Source of the DNA: Bemisia tabaci
Taxonomy: Eukaryota > Arthropoda > Insecta > Hemiptera > Aleyrodidae
Reading direction: 5' to 3'
Assembly: GCF_918797505.1 (NCBI RefSeq)
Contig: NC_092795.1
Coordinates: forward strand, 59,184,916-59,248,915
Length of the DNA: 64,000 bases
In this document: positions 53,329-64,000 of the stretch, piece by piece
Numbering within the stretch: position 1 is the stretch's first letter
How the letters are laid out: the number at the start of each line of letters is the position of its first letter
Program-made: the position numbers and the translations under genes
The notes under the pieces: generated by a model
What the model saw: only the letters and a program-made list of their open reading frames with translations
What the model was told of the DNA's origin: nothing
Database searches by the model: none

Positions 53329-53845
53329 CTTTAAGGTAAGCCCGAATTCCAAATTTATTCAGAGGCTAAGAGCACCAAAAAATTTGATCGATTTGGTTTT
53401 AATTTCTGATGCGCTAGATTTTGTGCAGAATATGCTGGTTCAAGCGGGCCTTTACAAGTAGGTCGTATGAGGCATTGGGCTTCTTTTATTTTCACCATCG
53501 CAAGGCAACTTTGCATTTATCTACAACGCCCTACTGTGAGCCATAACGGTACACAATGTCCAGTTAGTTATCGAAAAAGTGTTTTTTACCATAGCCTTTT
53601 ACCCTCGCCCGATTCAAAAGGTCGCGAAAAGGATGAATCCCTGTTTACGCTCACCGAATCTCCGATATCGTCGATTTTAGGTCTGAATCCAGCTTAACTG
53701 TTGTTGCTCACACGCAACTTGATTTTCACGGCCCGTCTTTGAAAGGTCACAGGTCATCACGCTTCGGGCCGACGACAAAAAGAGTGACCTAAGCCCCCTT
53801 TGATGCACACCGCCCCCGAATCCGATTCAAAGTATAAATGAACGC

Positions 53846-53915
53846 GCTTAAACTAAAAGGAACTATGTGCATAGGGTTTGCGTGGAGCATAGTTCCTTTT
53901 AGGATAGATACGTCC
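53846..53915. repeat. Small hairpin MITE, family B-like, second copy
   Basis: ACTAAAAGGAACTATGTGC, GGGTTTGCGT loop, GCATAGTTCCTTTTAGGATA then GATACGTCCA. Left tip decayed (CGCTTAA instead of GGACGTATTTA). Confidence 0.78.
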
Positions 53916-54293
53916 AATAATCATATCTGCCTACCAAATTGAGTGCCTCTTCACCACTCGAGAGCTAAGCACACGGAGTGCTTCACGAGGCGGGGGCATT
54001 TAGCCGTGGGCGGTGCAGGGATCTCGCGATTAAGCGAAATTTCCACACGACTTGAGCGGTGAAGCTGGTTTTTTTCTAATCATGGATGCGTGATATGAGA
54101 GCTGATTTTTGCATCGGGGTACTTATATAGTCGTTCCTATGGATCAGACCCGTTCCAAACAGCCAGGCAAGTATTAAGTCACGGTACCACATGGGCAAAG
54201 TCTGACGGAGCTTTTTTTTTACGTTGTTTAATACAACTTTAAATAAGAAAAACAAATGGAATCACGACGAGTGAGCATGCACCGGCTGACAAC

Positions 54294-54543
54294 TAGACCG
54301 CATCAAGCAGAAAGGTACCAAGCCACATCAACTATTGCCAAACGTTTGTAATTTAATTGTTCACAAGAGAACGATTGTGCGGATTCCTTTGAAAATTGTG
54401 AGGAATTTGTTGCGCACGACGAAAAAAATTCCCTGAAATTTCCACAAGAATCCGCAAACCTGTTTTCATGTGAAAAATCAAATTGCTCAGTTAAATTTGA
54501 CAGTAGCTGATGCGGCTTGGTTTCCTTCTGCTCAACGCGGTCC
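54294..54543. repeat. MITE family C, copy 5
   Basis: Left TAGACCGCATCAAGCAGAAA; right end TTCTGCTCAACGCGGTCCA. More diverged than copies 2 and 4. About 250 bp. Confidence 0.85.
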
Positions 54544-54909
54544 AACTATCGGTCCAACATATCAATTCTGCGTGTGAAACTAGAAAAACGGTGCTCCATC
54601 TTATTATTTTGCTTCAATGAAAGTAACGTGTTACGTAACATATCAGGAAGCTATTTCACGACTTAGTCAATGCCATTTGCTGGTTTATCATCTCTAATAA
54701 TAGAACTCTTTCCACACCACCTTAGAGAAACCCTTTTCAAAATTATGACTTAACCGCTACCAAAACGCAGTTGATTTCGAATAAACTTTGATTAGGTGAC
54801 GGCTAACTCATCATTTTGAGCAGGGAAAGACCGCTTGAACATTGTTCGTATTAAAATCATTTGGTAATAAACTTGTCAGAGTCCTGTTCTTTGTTGGCTC
54901 GGCCATTGT

Positions 54910-55078
54910 CGCAGTGCGGCGTGGCGTGCTTTGCTATATATCGATTGATCTGTCATTTAAACCTAGAGAAAAGGATCGATGAACAGGGTGTTCGCAGCGA
55001 ACACTTTAATAATCGATTCTTTACCATAGGTTTAAATGGCATAACATTCTATACATCGCAATTCACGCCACGCCTCTG
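54910..55078. mobile_element. hAT-type MITE, family E, copy with GCCATTGT duplication
   Basis: 8-bp duplication GCCATTGT (54902-54909 and 55079-55086). Tips CGCAGTGCGGCGTGGCG and CACGCCACGCCTCTG; the left tip carries two extra bases relative to CAGTG. Confidence 0.85.
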
Positions 55079-55356
55079 GCCATTGTGAAAATGGCGTGAT
55101 AGAAGCGGCAAGTACATCCGAGCATACGTCATCCGATACTTTGTGTTACCAACCGGGCAAAACATATACGTGTTGATTTTAGCACTGCCAACCGAGCTTG
55201 AGGAGATCATGAAATACAGGGAAGATTGGCGCGAAAACTTCGTATTCGTGAAAACAGGGGTTGCGAGTAATCGGAGCCATTCAGAGGGCGCCATCTCAGC
55301 TGGAGGGATCGTATTACTAATGGACGCCCTTTGTCTCGAGGAAACGTAGAAATAAA

Positions 55357-55480
55357 TGGACGCATTTCTGCCAAACGGAACTATTTCCATTAAGGCATGA
55401 ACTCTGAGACCCACAAGAATATAGACATAACAGAGCTCAAGTCATAATGCACATAGCTCCGTTTGGCAGAAATACGTCCA
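55357..55480. repeat. MITE family B, copy near 55.4 kb
   Basis: Left TGGACGCATTTCTGCCAAAC then GGAACTA; right is the inverse, TAGCTCCGTTTGGCAGAAAT then ACGTCCA. About 124 bp. Confidence 0.85.
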
Positions 55481-55944
55481 GATACGCTGGCTGCGTAACC
55501 TCTAAATGCGTATCGGATGAGTTAGAGCCTCATAAGAAAAAGGAATGAAGGGTGAGGGTAAAGAAGTTGAGAGCTGATGACTTTTACTGTCTTAAATAAA
55601 ATTGCTGATGAATGGTTTTAAAGATTTCCGTGCTCTCAAAGAGGCATCTCGACGTCTGGAAAATTTTATAAAATTTAGGTTCCAGAAAAATGGTGTAGAT
55701 TCCCTGTGTGATTATCATTATTGTTACCATGTATGATAGGTAAGGTAACTTGAGGGTATCTTGACTTGAAAGTGAAACATTTCCAGCCGTTACAACGAGT
55801 TTATAAAAGTGTAGTTCGAATGTTGGCGATGTTTCCCTAATGATTATCATCACGCGTAAAGGTCAGGAAACCAACGGAGAGGTACATGAACTTAAATATG
55901 AAACATGTCAGTGACACCTCATTTAAAAGTCATCGAAACTGCCG

Positions 55945-56172
55945 CACTGGAAAAAAAAAAACACATTGGATCTAGAGTTCAGACTCTTGAAAACATCGAC
56001 AAGAAAAAATACTCTTGATTCAATCAGATTTAAGCTTAAATCAAAAGGAAAACCGCTCAAATTAAGAGGCTTGGTTCTTGATTTAAGCAAAAATCTGATT
56101 GAATCAAGATTATTTTTTCTTGTCGATGTTTTTAAGAGTCTGGACTCTAGATCCAATGTGTTTTTTTTCCAG
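55945..56172. repeat. Palindromic MITE with CACTGGAAAAAAA ends
   Basis: Left CACTGGAAAAAAAAAACACA then TTGGATCTAGAGT.CAGACTC, ATCGACAAGAAAAAATA and CTTGATTCAATCAGATTTAA; right is the inverse, ending TTTTTTTTCCAGT. Arms of about 100 bp. It yields two mirror-image short frames (55966 plus, 55923 minus) that are repeat translations. Confidence 0.88.
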
Positions 56173-58340
56173 TACGTATGATATCATTGCTTAGCACTTA
56201 ATTTTTAGGTGCGTATCAATTTTACCGCAAGTGCAGCCTTTTGAGATTTTGGAATTGATGTTGGTGGATTAAAGCTAGAAATAAATAAATTTATATTCTT
56301 TAATCCTTGCCTTCAAAGCACCATCTCACCATGACTTGTAAGCGGAGGAGAACTGTGCGCGCCTTCAGCTTTTCAGACGCAACACGGGCATCCATTGAGC
56401 AGTAATAGTTGCACATACTCAGGCGTTATCTTCAGCGTCGATTCGTCGTGGCGAGTCTTTTAAATCGGTCGATATCCGCAAGCGTCAAAATTCAATTTTC
56501 TTCCGTCATAATTGCTCTTCTCTGTAACAACCTTTATCGATTTCCGTATTGAGGGGTGTTAAGCAGTGATAAAAGACGGAGATAGCGTTGTACCAGCCCT
56601 CAACGGATTTCAACGCGCGGGATTTCGTCGCACAGGATTATTAGACCGCGGGATTTTTGCCGCGGGATCATGTCGGCACACCGGTAAAAAATCCATGCCG
56701 GCGGATTCCTCAAAGATATATTGCAATCATTAGAATCATAAGTTAAAAGAAACCTTCGATTTCTAATTTATTTAGGCGGTAATTTTACAAGGTATATCTT
56801 CAATAGGAATTTCAACGGAAACTGATGGAAAAGAAGAAATAAAGATAATTATTACCCTGCGTTACTTAACTTTATAAATTGAGTCCCCCGGCAGGACGAC
56901 TGAAAATCTCATGATAACAAAGTTACCAAACTTGCAACAGCCTGAGAGAAAGTTCAAGCCGGGAACTTTTATAATTAGCCACTGCTTTATTCTCCTTGGA
57001 AAATATGAGATTGAGTAATTAAAGAGTTCCTGGTTTTGGGATCGGAGTTCTGAGAATCATCCCGGGAAAGTGGCCGCTTGGATGGATCGCAAATTAACTC
57101 GCTTTTATTTGCTCGATAATGCCTCTCTGCGCGCCTATCTTTAAAGTCACTTAAAGGCTTCCTGCCTTGTAAACGCTAAAGGAGCGAATGCTTTTCCGCT
57201 ACTTTTTACGAAGGGCTGAGCACGCAACTCATTCAAAGCAAGTTTGCTTTGCTTTGCTGCACAATGGAACAGGGGCAAGTTAATGAGGAGTGGGGGTGGG
57301 GGAGCTTTTTTTTAAAAAAATTGGGCGCAAAAGGCAAGACAGGCGGAAGAGAGGTGAGGAGCGCGACCCTTTGAACTTTTATTGACTGGTCCGCTCACAA
57401 GTATTAAATCGTAAAAAGCAAAAGTCGGCTTCCTCTCCTGCTCACCTGCGTCGGATTTAGGTATAACATGACTGTGAAGAGTATTGATTTGTCACCGGCA
57501 TGACTGATCATCGAACCAAAGAACGACGCTGATTGATGGTGACATCTGAGGACTGATCTTTATTAATAAGTTCCACTATAAATGTGACTGTGATACATTT
57601 CCATAAAAGCCGTTGAGATCGGTATGTTGTAATTGAGGGAAAGCTTGTAATTTCTTTGTATAAACCTCTACTACTCTAATGAAAATATATCTGGGAGATT
57701 TAAAAAAAATGTAAACGATTCAGGTATGGAAACGTTAATTCCTTCTCACCGCCTCTCAAAAAATGTTAGCGTATTACTAGATTAGATGAAAGCTCGATTA
57801 AATGTTAAATGGATAAAATTACAGAGAAAGGTACTAAACAGGCTCGGACTGGCCATAAGGTCAATCTGCCATTGGCAGATAAGACCCCTTGGCGCGCCGA
57901 AAACGCGCCCCTCTGAAACATAGCAAAATAAGAGGAGAAAAAAATTACGACCGAGAATATATGCGAAAAATTTCTTAACTGAACGAAGGAAGAGAGAGCT
58001 AGGAGTAAAGAAAAGTGCTTTTCACGCATAACAGTGGCGAACAGAGGTCCAAGAACTACTTTCTGAAGCGTATACACTTTTCTGTGAAATTTTCACCTTT
58101 TTGTTGACATACCGGCGCTTTATCATACCCCTCTTTCATTCGCTATGTGTAACTCCCTTGGAAGCGATAGTCGGTTCGAAATTTAGACGTACGCCCCCCC
58201 CCCTCCCTATAGACCTCTTGGGAGACCTTTAAACATATTTTTTCCTCTTCAAAATGACTATTGATTAGGACATACCATAGTATGTATCGGGTCAACTTAA
58301 CCTTAATTTATCTCGAAATTTAAAATAAGAGACATCTAAA
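56173..58340. other. Intergenic, no gene recognised
   Basis: 56355-56420 is a fragment of the GCGCCTTCA dispersed repeat. 57840-57910 starts CAGGCTCGGACTGGCCATAA, hAT-tip-like, without a found partner. The rest is unrecognised. Confidence 0.4.
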
Positions 58341-59000
58341 GTGTAAACGCGATACAACTGTTCGCGCAAGATGGATGACCACATTGCATATGAAAAAATA
58401 ATGTAAGACGCGATGGCGTGAGTCGTGATTTCGAAATGCTCTGCTCTATGCTACTAGTTTGAAACACCATGACGAATAAGACAACCGCAAATAAACACAA
58501 TATGGAAATAAAGCGAGGGAAAGGATGGGCGTTAACGACGGCGCAGAGATACAACTATTCGTACTTGATGGACGTCTGTGCTGCATCTGAAAAATTGAAG
58601 GCGCGATGACGCGAAGCGTGAGCTCCCTGTCAATGAGGCGTCGCTCGGATTCGGTAGAAAAGTTAAAGAAGAGGCCCGAACACATCTCTCCTACCTTCGC
58701 TTCGGCTGTGTTACTCACGTGGTGCTTAAAGCACCATCACGAATAAGACCAACGGAAACAAACACATTATGGAAATAGAGGGAGGCAAAGGATGCGTGTT
58801 TACGACAGTGGCGCAGAGATACAACTATTCGTACTTGATGGACGTCCGAGCTGCATCTGAAAAATTGAAGGCGCGATGACGCGAGGCGAGCGTTCTCGAT
58901 TCTCTGCTATATGCTGTCAATGAAGTGTCGCTCAGATTCGGGGAAATAAGTTAAAAAAGAAGCCCGAATACGTCTTCCCTTCTTCGGCTGTGTTGATACT
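58341..59000. repeat. Tandem array, three units, period about 200-271 bp
   Basis: GATACAACTATTCGTACTTG, ATGGACGTC, GCATCTGAAAAATTGAAGGC and GCGATGACGCGA recur with starts near 58350, 58550 and 58820. The stretch from the first to the second lacks about 70 bp. Inter-unit blocks ACCATGACGAATAAGAC / ACCATCACGAATAAGACC are also shared. Confidence 0.8.
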
Positions 59001-59690
59001 CGTTCTTTCTTCTTTTTTCAGGTTCTTGTCTGACTCTTTTTTAGGATGGATTTGCAGACCCACGTCTTAAGCTCGTGTAAACCGCAGCACTGGGTCGGTT
59101 CTTTTGGAAATAATGGTGCTTGGATGCGTCTAGTGGCTTTAATTTTTTATGTTTTCTTTTAATTTCAGAAGTCTGTCGGTTACTTCAATACGTCCAATAA
59201 TTTTGCAATTTTTACTCTGTACTATTAATAAACTTTGAACTTGAAAATAGCGTAAACTTTGTGCTGCTTTGCAAAAATGTTCTGAACCCCTTTCCACGTA
59301 GGGGATGCCCTGCCAGGAAATATCACATTACGCCCTTTAACCAGCCAAGGGTCTACGCTCGCGGATGCGAGCCAGTCCGACCGTGGTACTAAATCACATT
59401 TTGGAGAAAAAATGAGATAGGAATAGCTTTGAGCTTACCCAGCCGTGCATTTTCTCCAGTCAAACATTATTCGAGGAGGAGCAAAATATTTTTGAATGTG
59501 AAAATGGGCGTCGAACTATAACTCGAGAAAAACTTCGAAATCGCTTTTTCTCAACTTGTTCTTGATGACATTGGTTTCTTTCCTGATAAAATCGGTTCGA
59601 ATGATACTATGAGATCATTATAATGCTTTTAAGTTTTTCTCATTTACTTTACGTCAAATATCATTAATTTTAAGGAAGAATTTTCTTCCA
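59001..59690. other. Intergenic, no feature recognised
   Basis: AT-rich sequence between the tandem array and the hAT element. No gene or repeat pair is seen. Confidence 0.4.
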
Positions 59691-59698
59691 ACTAGTCA

Positions 59699-60570
59699 CA
59701 GGGCCGGATTTTTTTACTTGCCGCCCAAGGGCCGCCTGTATTTTGCCGCTCCCTTCTCATTTGTTTTGAAACATCAATAAAAACCATCAAGTGAACGTGC
59801 CATCGGGGGAGGGGTGTATAAGACACGTTTACTCGTGTTGAACACATTTTTTGGGAAAGCCCTGTCAACACTACTAGCAAAAGGTCACGGAACTTTGCGC
59901 GAAAGTCAAGTTTCGTAAACCTATCTCTAATGGACAAGGCCTTCCATTCATAAGAAATGAACGAAAAAATTATGAAAGAACAAACACAAAATTTGGTTTA
60001 ATGATTTTAACTTCCGCCGCCGCGCCGACCGCACCGTGTTTAGCGCAATGCGTGAAGTATTCACGCAGTCTTGTAGGCGCTATGCGTTCCACGCTGACCG
60101 CACTGTGTTTGGCGCAATGCGTGAAGTATTCATGCATTCTTGTAGGCGCTATCCGTTTCACGCTGACCACAAGAACCGCACTGTGTTTAATGCAATGCGT
60201 GCAGTATTCGTGCAGTCTTGTAGGCGCTAATATGTGTTACATGCCGATTGCCGCGCCGAGGGCTTCTCCTTTTCATCTCAAGTCCTCGTCATCATTTCTC
60301 CCTAAGTCGCGCCGTTCCAGGCCAAATTGTGTGTTTGGTTTCTCTCTTAACTCAACTAATTGTAAGTCAAGGTGCTGTCTCTTATATCACTGAAAGACGA
60401 GAAAATTAGAAATTACTATACTCTCAGGAAATGAGAGATTTTGTAGCCTTTTCTCGTTTGTAATTTTTTTTTCTAAATCAGATTTTTTTTATACCTACAT
60501 TTAAAAAAATTGCAAAATTTGCCGCCCCCTAGATTTGCCGCCATGGGCCGCGGCCCATAATCCGGCCCTG
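59699..60570. mobile_element. Non-autonomous hAT element, complete
   Basis: Exact 8-bp target duplication ACTAGTCA (59691-59698 and 60571-60578). Tips CAGGGCCGGATTTTTTTAC and ATAATCCGGCCCTG, with sub-terminal GCCGCCCAAGGGCCGCC and GCCGCCATGGGCCGCGGCCC. 872 bp, no transposase. It contains the tandem block 60025-60230. CAGGGCCGGA tips plus 8-bp duplications are typical of hAT. Confidence 0.92.
60025..60230. repeat. Three tandem units inside the hAT element
   Basis: Each unit: GACCGCACTGTGTTTGGCGC, AATGCGTGAAGTATTCATGC, then TTGTAGGCGCTA..GTT.CACGCT. Starts near 60043, 60112 and 60189; periods 69 and 77 bp, the latter from an 8-bp insertion. The GCGCAATGCGTGAAGTAT and TTGTAGGCGC parts are the arm of the family D palindrome. 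Confidence 0.9.
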
Positions 60571-60578
60571 ACTAGTCA

Positions 60579-61265
60579 GAATTACCGCCACCTCTATAGA
60601 GAGACGGTCTGGATTATTTCCTTCGGAAACATACTGCTCAGTGGCAGTATAAGCGGAGAACAATGCATGATCGGAATTACTCACAAGCTCCGCACAGGAA
60701 TATTTTGTATCATTGTTCACACCATTCATTTATTTTTTTAAAAAATTGTTTCATTCTTTTACTTTTTCTAAACTTTTATTTAACATTTCACCTACTTACA
60801 AAGTATTAAGAAATATTTATGTAGGTCATTGCCTAGATTCTATGCAATCTAGCTTTTAAAACATTTATTTTCCGCTTGTTCTTGCTGTTCTAAGAACCGT
60901 ACTACCTAACTAGGTATCATTCCTCAATCAGCTTCTTTCCTCTAGGAGGCCCGCATTAGAACTATATAAATTCAGATTAAGAAACCCTAGGTTAAAAAGG
61001 TCTTCAGCATTAAATCATATTAATAAAAAACAATGTTTCCAATGTTCAGCAAAATGCAGCAATACTACTTCAAGAACACATCCTTGTAAGGAATTATGAT
61101 GATTTTCCTTAAAAAGAAAAACTTTCTTTACGCTTGGAAAACGGACTCACCGTAAAAAATCCCACGAATTCCGACGAGTTGTAAATTTTTTTCCCCAGTC
61201 TGGTTGTTCAGAAAAACCATTCCAAAAACCTCGATGAAATTTGAAGTCGCAGTAGTGACACGTAA
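60579..61265. other. Intergenic, no feature recognised
   Basis: AT-rich; short mirrored frames only. Confidence 0.4.
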
Positions 61266-61403
61266 AGCGGATTGCATTTTGCAAAAAGAAACCCAGAGCA
61301 TTCCAATGTTCCATTGTGCAACATATATTCCGTGCAATGAAATTACTGAAACCTTGCAAAAAATTAAATTTACCAAGGAAATTTTCATATTGAATTCATA
61401 GTT
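61266..61403. repeat. Family A, left arm only
   Basis: GCGGATTGCATTTTGCAAAA then AGAAACCCAGAGCATTCCAA and ATTGTGCAAC match the family A left arm. The rest of the element is not recognisable. Confidence 0.65.
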
Positions 61404-61739
61404 TTTTAGGTGTAAAAATAAAACTTTTTTTGATGATCAGTTTATATTTCAGAGGTAAAAGTTCGGATCGCATGAGATACATTTAAAACTGAATCTAACT
61501 CCGATACGGCGCGATACTCGCGAATTGTTCGCAATAAAGCGTGTAGTTTATTGCCTGTTCCTTAATTTTCACCTTCTCGAAAATCGTGAAAAAATCACTC
61601 GGAGCTTCCCCTAGGATAGCAAATGAAATAACGTCAAAAACACCATACCTCTCTTCCTCGCGAAAAAGCGTCTTAATAATCATAACAATAGCTCGACGAG
61701 AGTAAACAGAATTTGAGTGGCATTCAAATTCAATTTAAC

Positions 61740-62921
61740 TACACCTCTGCATGAGAGTGCCGGGAGGAATTGAGTGGAGCAGGGTGGGGGGATGGGGTGG
61801 GGGTGGGGGGGGGGGGTAGAGTCGGAGCGACGACGGGAATATTAGAACGGAAGCCGGGATTATAATTGACTCCTGGAAGCGGGGATCCGACTCGGGAGCG
61901 AGAAAAATCAGCGGCGGAGATTAGAATTAGAGAGAGAAAGCGGAGTAAAACGATTTGGAAGAGACAATGCGAAAACGCGACTCATCTGCAGGCGCACGGC
62001 GAGGAAGCAGCGACAGATAAATTCAGGGCGGGGGGCGCTGTTTTATTTATTTACCGAGCGGGAGGAACGGCCCGGCGAAAAACCCTCCATGCCGGGGTGG
62101 ATCCGCGGGGTGGGAATGCGCTACCCCCGGCGGAGGGGCGGAGCCTCCCGGAGCCAATCGCGTTCCCGCGGAGAGGAGATAGCTGCGTCCCGCACGCGGG
62201 ATCACTCCCGACCCGGCTACAAATCCGTCAACCCTTCATCCCTCCGGTGTTTCACCCACGGATCCATCTCCGATTACGCGCGCAAATCGCCGTTTCATCC
62301 CTTTGACGGATCGCCCACGGAGTAGCCAGAAAAACCGTTTTCGTCTTTCGCACTTCCAGTCGAACTGTGGACCGTTCAGTAGCCGTGTTTTCCAAACTTT
62401 CGCTTGAAAATACGATTTATTTAAAAAGGTTATTTAAAAAGTTCTTCCAAAATCAAGTTTTATTATTGGTCGGTCTCTGCCGAGTGATACAGTTTGACAC
62501 CTTTAAAATAATCATCGCGCCGTGGAATCGATTTCTTGTCGGAAGAAAAGAAAATTATACCTAAAATTGTGGTTTTGAAGTTGCGATTTAGTTTAAACTC
62601 TCTAATCAGTTGTGTCAGTGCAAATTTCAATCAAGATTTTCGACTCCAACCGGAATTCTTAACTCGGATGGAATTTAAATTTTAGTGCTAAAAAAGTTCG
62701 ACGAACAAGTTCTAAAATTCAGTTAATCAGTTCCGATCCAATCGACTATTTTTGGTGGTGATCAATTCGATTTATTCACTCGCGTTGTCCCCAAACGATT
62801 CTCACCACGTGTAAGCCACGGATAGTTATTAATCTAAACTCGACTTGGAGCTTTTCTCGAGTACCTGGTATCGCGGCGTCGAACGAAATGTCCTCGCGCC
62901 AGGGCTGGTAAGCGTGGTAAA
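61740..62921 (+). promoter_or_regulatory. Probable promoter and 5' UTR region of the eh1 gene
   Basis: GC content rises sharply from about 61740, with a G run at 61797-61817 and CpG-rich sequence to about 62330. TTCAGT at 62375-62380 fits the arthropod initiator and would give a 5' UTR of about 545 bp. No TATA box is evident. The inference rests on position and composition only. Confidence 0.4.
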
Positions 62922-63390
62922 ATGCTGAAGAAAGAGAAGATGATCGACACGGTCTCCTTGCGCCTGGACCCGGTGAACAAGCAGTTCCAACACAAGAAGA
63001 GCGGCAACGGCAGGGGCTTCCTGGAGTGCTACGCCAAGAACGGGCAGCTCCAGGACTTGACGGAGGACGACGACGCTCCGATGGGACAGGAGCTGCGGCT
63101 GGAGGACCTGAGCGGCGGGTGCTGCTCCAAGGGGAGCAAGCAGTACCAGGAGTCCATGAAGACGATCAAGAGTGGAGGCGCCTCGTCCGTCTTCACGATC
63201 GAGAGCATCCTGGCGCCCACGTGCAAGCCCTCCACGACGTGTCTGGACGTCTTCAACGTGCACAACGTCAACGTCAATGCCACGTCGCGGATCGGTGCCG
63301 GCTCGGGCCTCGCCTCGCCGCCGTTGATCAGGCACCCCTTCCCGCTCGGACACCTCGCCGCCGCCCTCAACCCCTCCGCGGATTTCTTCG
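62922..63390 (+). CDS. First coding exon of a probable eh1-motif transcription factor
   Basis: Seen: ATG at 62922 in a favourable context (TAAAATG), 156 codons plus one base to a GTTAGT donor at 63391. GC-rich, strongly biased third positions, unlike the surrounding DNA. Residues 91-98 are FTIESILA, fitting the eh1 octapeptide that recruits Groucho co-repressors in many homeodomain and forkhead proteins. Acidic TEDDD stretch near 47-51; Cys-rich GGCCSKGSK near 65-73; NVHNVNVNATS near 112-122; the exon ends HPFPLGHLAAALNPSADFF. Inferred: the N-terminal repressor region of a developmental transcription factor, with the DNA-binding domain encoded downstream of the window. I cannot name the gene: Emx, Gsc, NK-class and Fox proteins all have comparable motifs. 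Long overlapping frames on the other strand are shadows of the GC-rich exon. Confidence 0.8.
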
Positions 63391-63426
63391 GTTAGTCCAC
63401 TTTTCTTACTCGGCATGTACTTTTTC

Positions 63427-63629
63427 ACACTGGAAAACAAAAACTCCGGCCGTGGAAGTCGTAATTACGGGCTATATAGACGTACCGCTCGCGTTCCGGG
63501 CTCAGAGGTCGAAAGTTCTGGGCGTAGCACCCGGAGCAGTGGAAGCATCGGCTACAGCACCCGGAACTTTCGACCTCTGTGCTCGGAACGGACGGTATGT
63601 CTATACAGCCCTAACTTCTTCTTCAGTGT
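63427..63629. repeat. Palindromic MITE in first intron of the eh1 gene
   Basis: Left ACACTGGAAAACAAAAACTC, GGGCTATATAGACGTACCG, TTCCGGGCTCAGAGGTCGAA, AGTTCTGGGCGTAGCACC; right is the inverse, ending GTCTATACAGCCC and CTTCTTCTTCAGTGT. About 203 bp. It begins 36 bp after the splice donor. Confidence 0.85.
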
Positions 63630-63851
63630 AGGAGGGCAGCGGTTTCCGACCGGTGATGGTCTTCGGACCACTTGGCGCGGTCCGCGGGCTGCCGCTTGGT
63701 GGTTCGCGAAGGGTTCGCCTAAAATTTATTGTCCGAAAAGTCGAATTAAAAAAGCATATGACCAAAAAAAGGTCCTCTAATTTTGTAAGTGGTCCGCGAC
63801 TTCAGCTTTTAGTGAAAAGGTAGTCCGCGGCCGAAGAGGAATGGGAGCCCG

Positions 63852-64000
63852 CATGGAAAAAATGAAATTGCTGATTTAACAATTTCAAAACAAAAGTGTT
63901 CGACATGTTTCAATGTAGATTTTACATTAAAAAATACGTGGTTAAAAATCCCGTGGTTAAATTAGCTTTCCACTATTGTAAAATGTACATTCGAAAAATG
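63852..64000. repeat. MITE family F, copy 3, cut by window end
   Basis: CATGGAAAAAATGAAATTGC, TGATTTAACAATTTC, GTTCGACATGTTTCAATGTA and AAATTAGCTTTCCACTATTG match family F copy 1 (13613-13831). The right arm runs out of the window. Confidence 0.82.

Noticed and set aside
55923..56181. Mirror-image 71- and 77-residue frames
   Set aside because: Both are translations of the two arms of one palindromic MITE.
60025..60230. CRISPR-like look of the regular repeats
   Set aside because: The host is eukaryotic, the units are 69-77 bp with conserved spacers, and the array lies inside an hAT element with its own target duplication.
62829..63440. 203-codon minus-strand frame and 201-codon plus frame over the eh1 exon
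   Set aside because: GC-rich shadow frames. The chosen frame has the eh1 motif, a good start context and a splice donor.

Overview
This is a eukaryotic, almost certainly insect, genomic scaffold segment. Small exons with GT..AG introns are embedded in AT-rich DNA crowded with short inverted-repeat transposons, and there are two runs of N. The repeat load and the insect-like Neto and aldehyde dehydrogenase proteins suggest an arthropod with a TE-rich genome. A hemipteran such as a whitefly is my guess from the style of the repeats, not something the sequence proves.

Three protein-coding genes can be supported. (1) Window positions 433-9743, plus strand: the last six coding exons of a Neto (neuropilin and tolloid-like) gene, a single-pass membrane auxiliary subunit of ionotropic glutamate receptors. 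It reads as the end of CUB2, one LDLa module, a transmembrane helix and a tail of about 325 residues. All splice phases match and the reading ends at a stop codon. (2) 14790-22868, minus strand: nine exons of an NAD-dependent aldehyde dehydrogenase of the ALDH1/ALDH2 class, 401 residues to the stop, with every active-site motif present. The N-terminal part falls in or beyond an N gap. The neto and ALDH genes converge. (3) 62922-63390, plus strand: the first coding exon (156 codons plus one base) of a probable transcription factor with an engrailed-homology-1 type motif (FTIESILA). Its DNA-binding domain must lie beyond the window.

The roughly 39 kb between the first gap (22869-23368) and gene 3 holds no exon I can recognise. 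It is filled with MITE-like palindromic elements, a foldback repeat family with a near-perfect palindrome of about 70 bp, hAT-type non-autonomous elements with clear 8-bp target duplications, a tRNA-derived SINE, short tandem arrays and a polypurine tract of about 0.55 kb. Both N gaps are exactly 500 bases, so their size is probably a placeholder.

The most unusual pattern is a module with the arm GCGCAATGCGTGAAGTAT, then about ten bases, then TTGTAGGCGC. It occurs as a perfect inverted pair in the foldback family (six copies) and as tandem direct repeats inside an unrelated hAT element (59699-60570) and its relic at 46.96-47.4 kb. A second pattern is a group of elements with ACACGGAAAA/ACACTGAAAA-like ends whose interiors are built from many copies of one short self-complementary word that differs from family to family.
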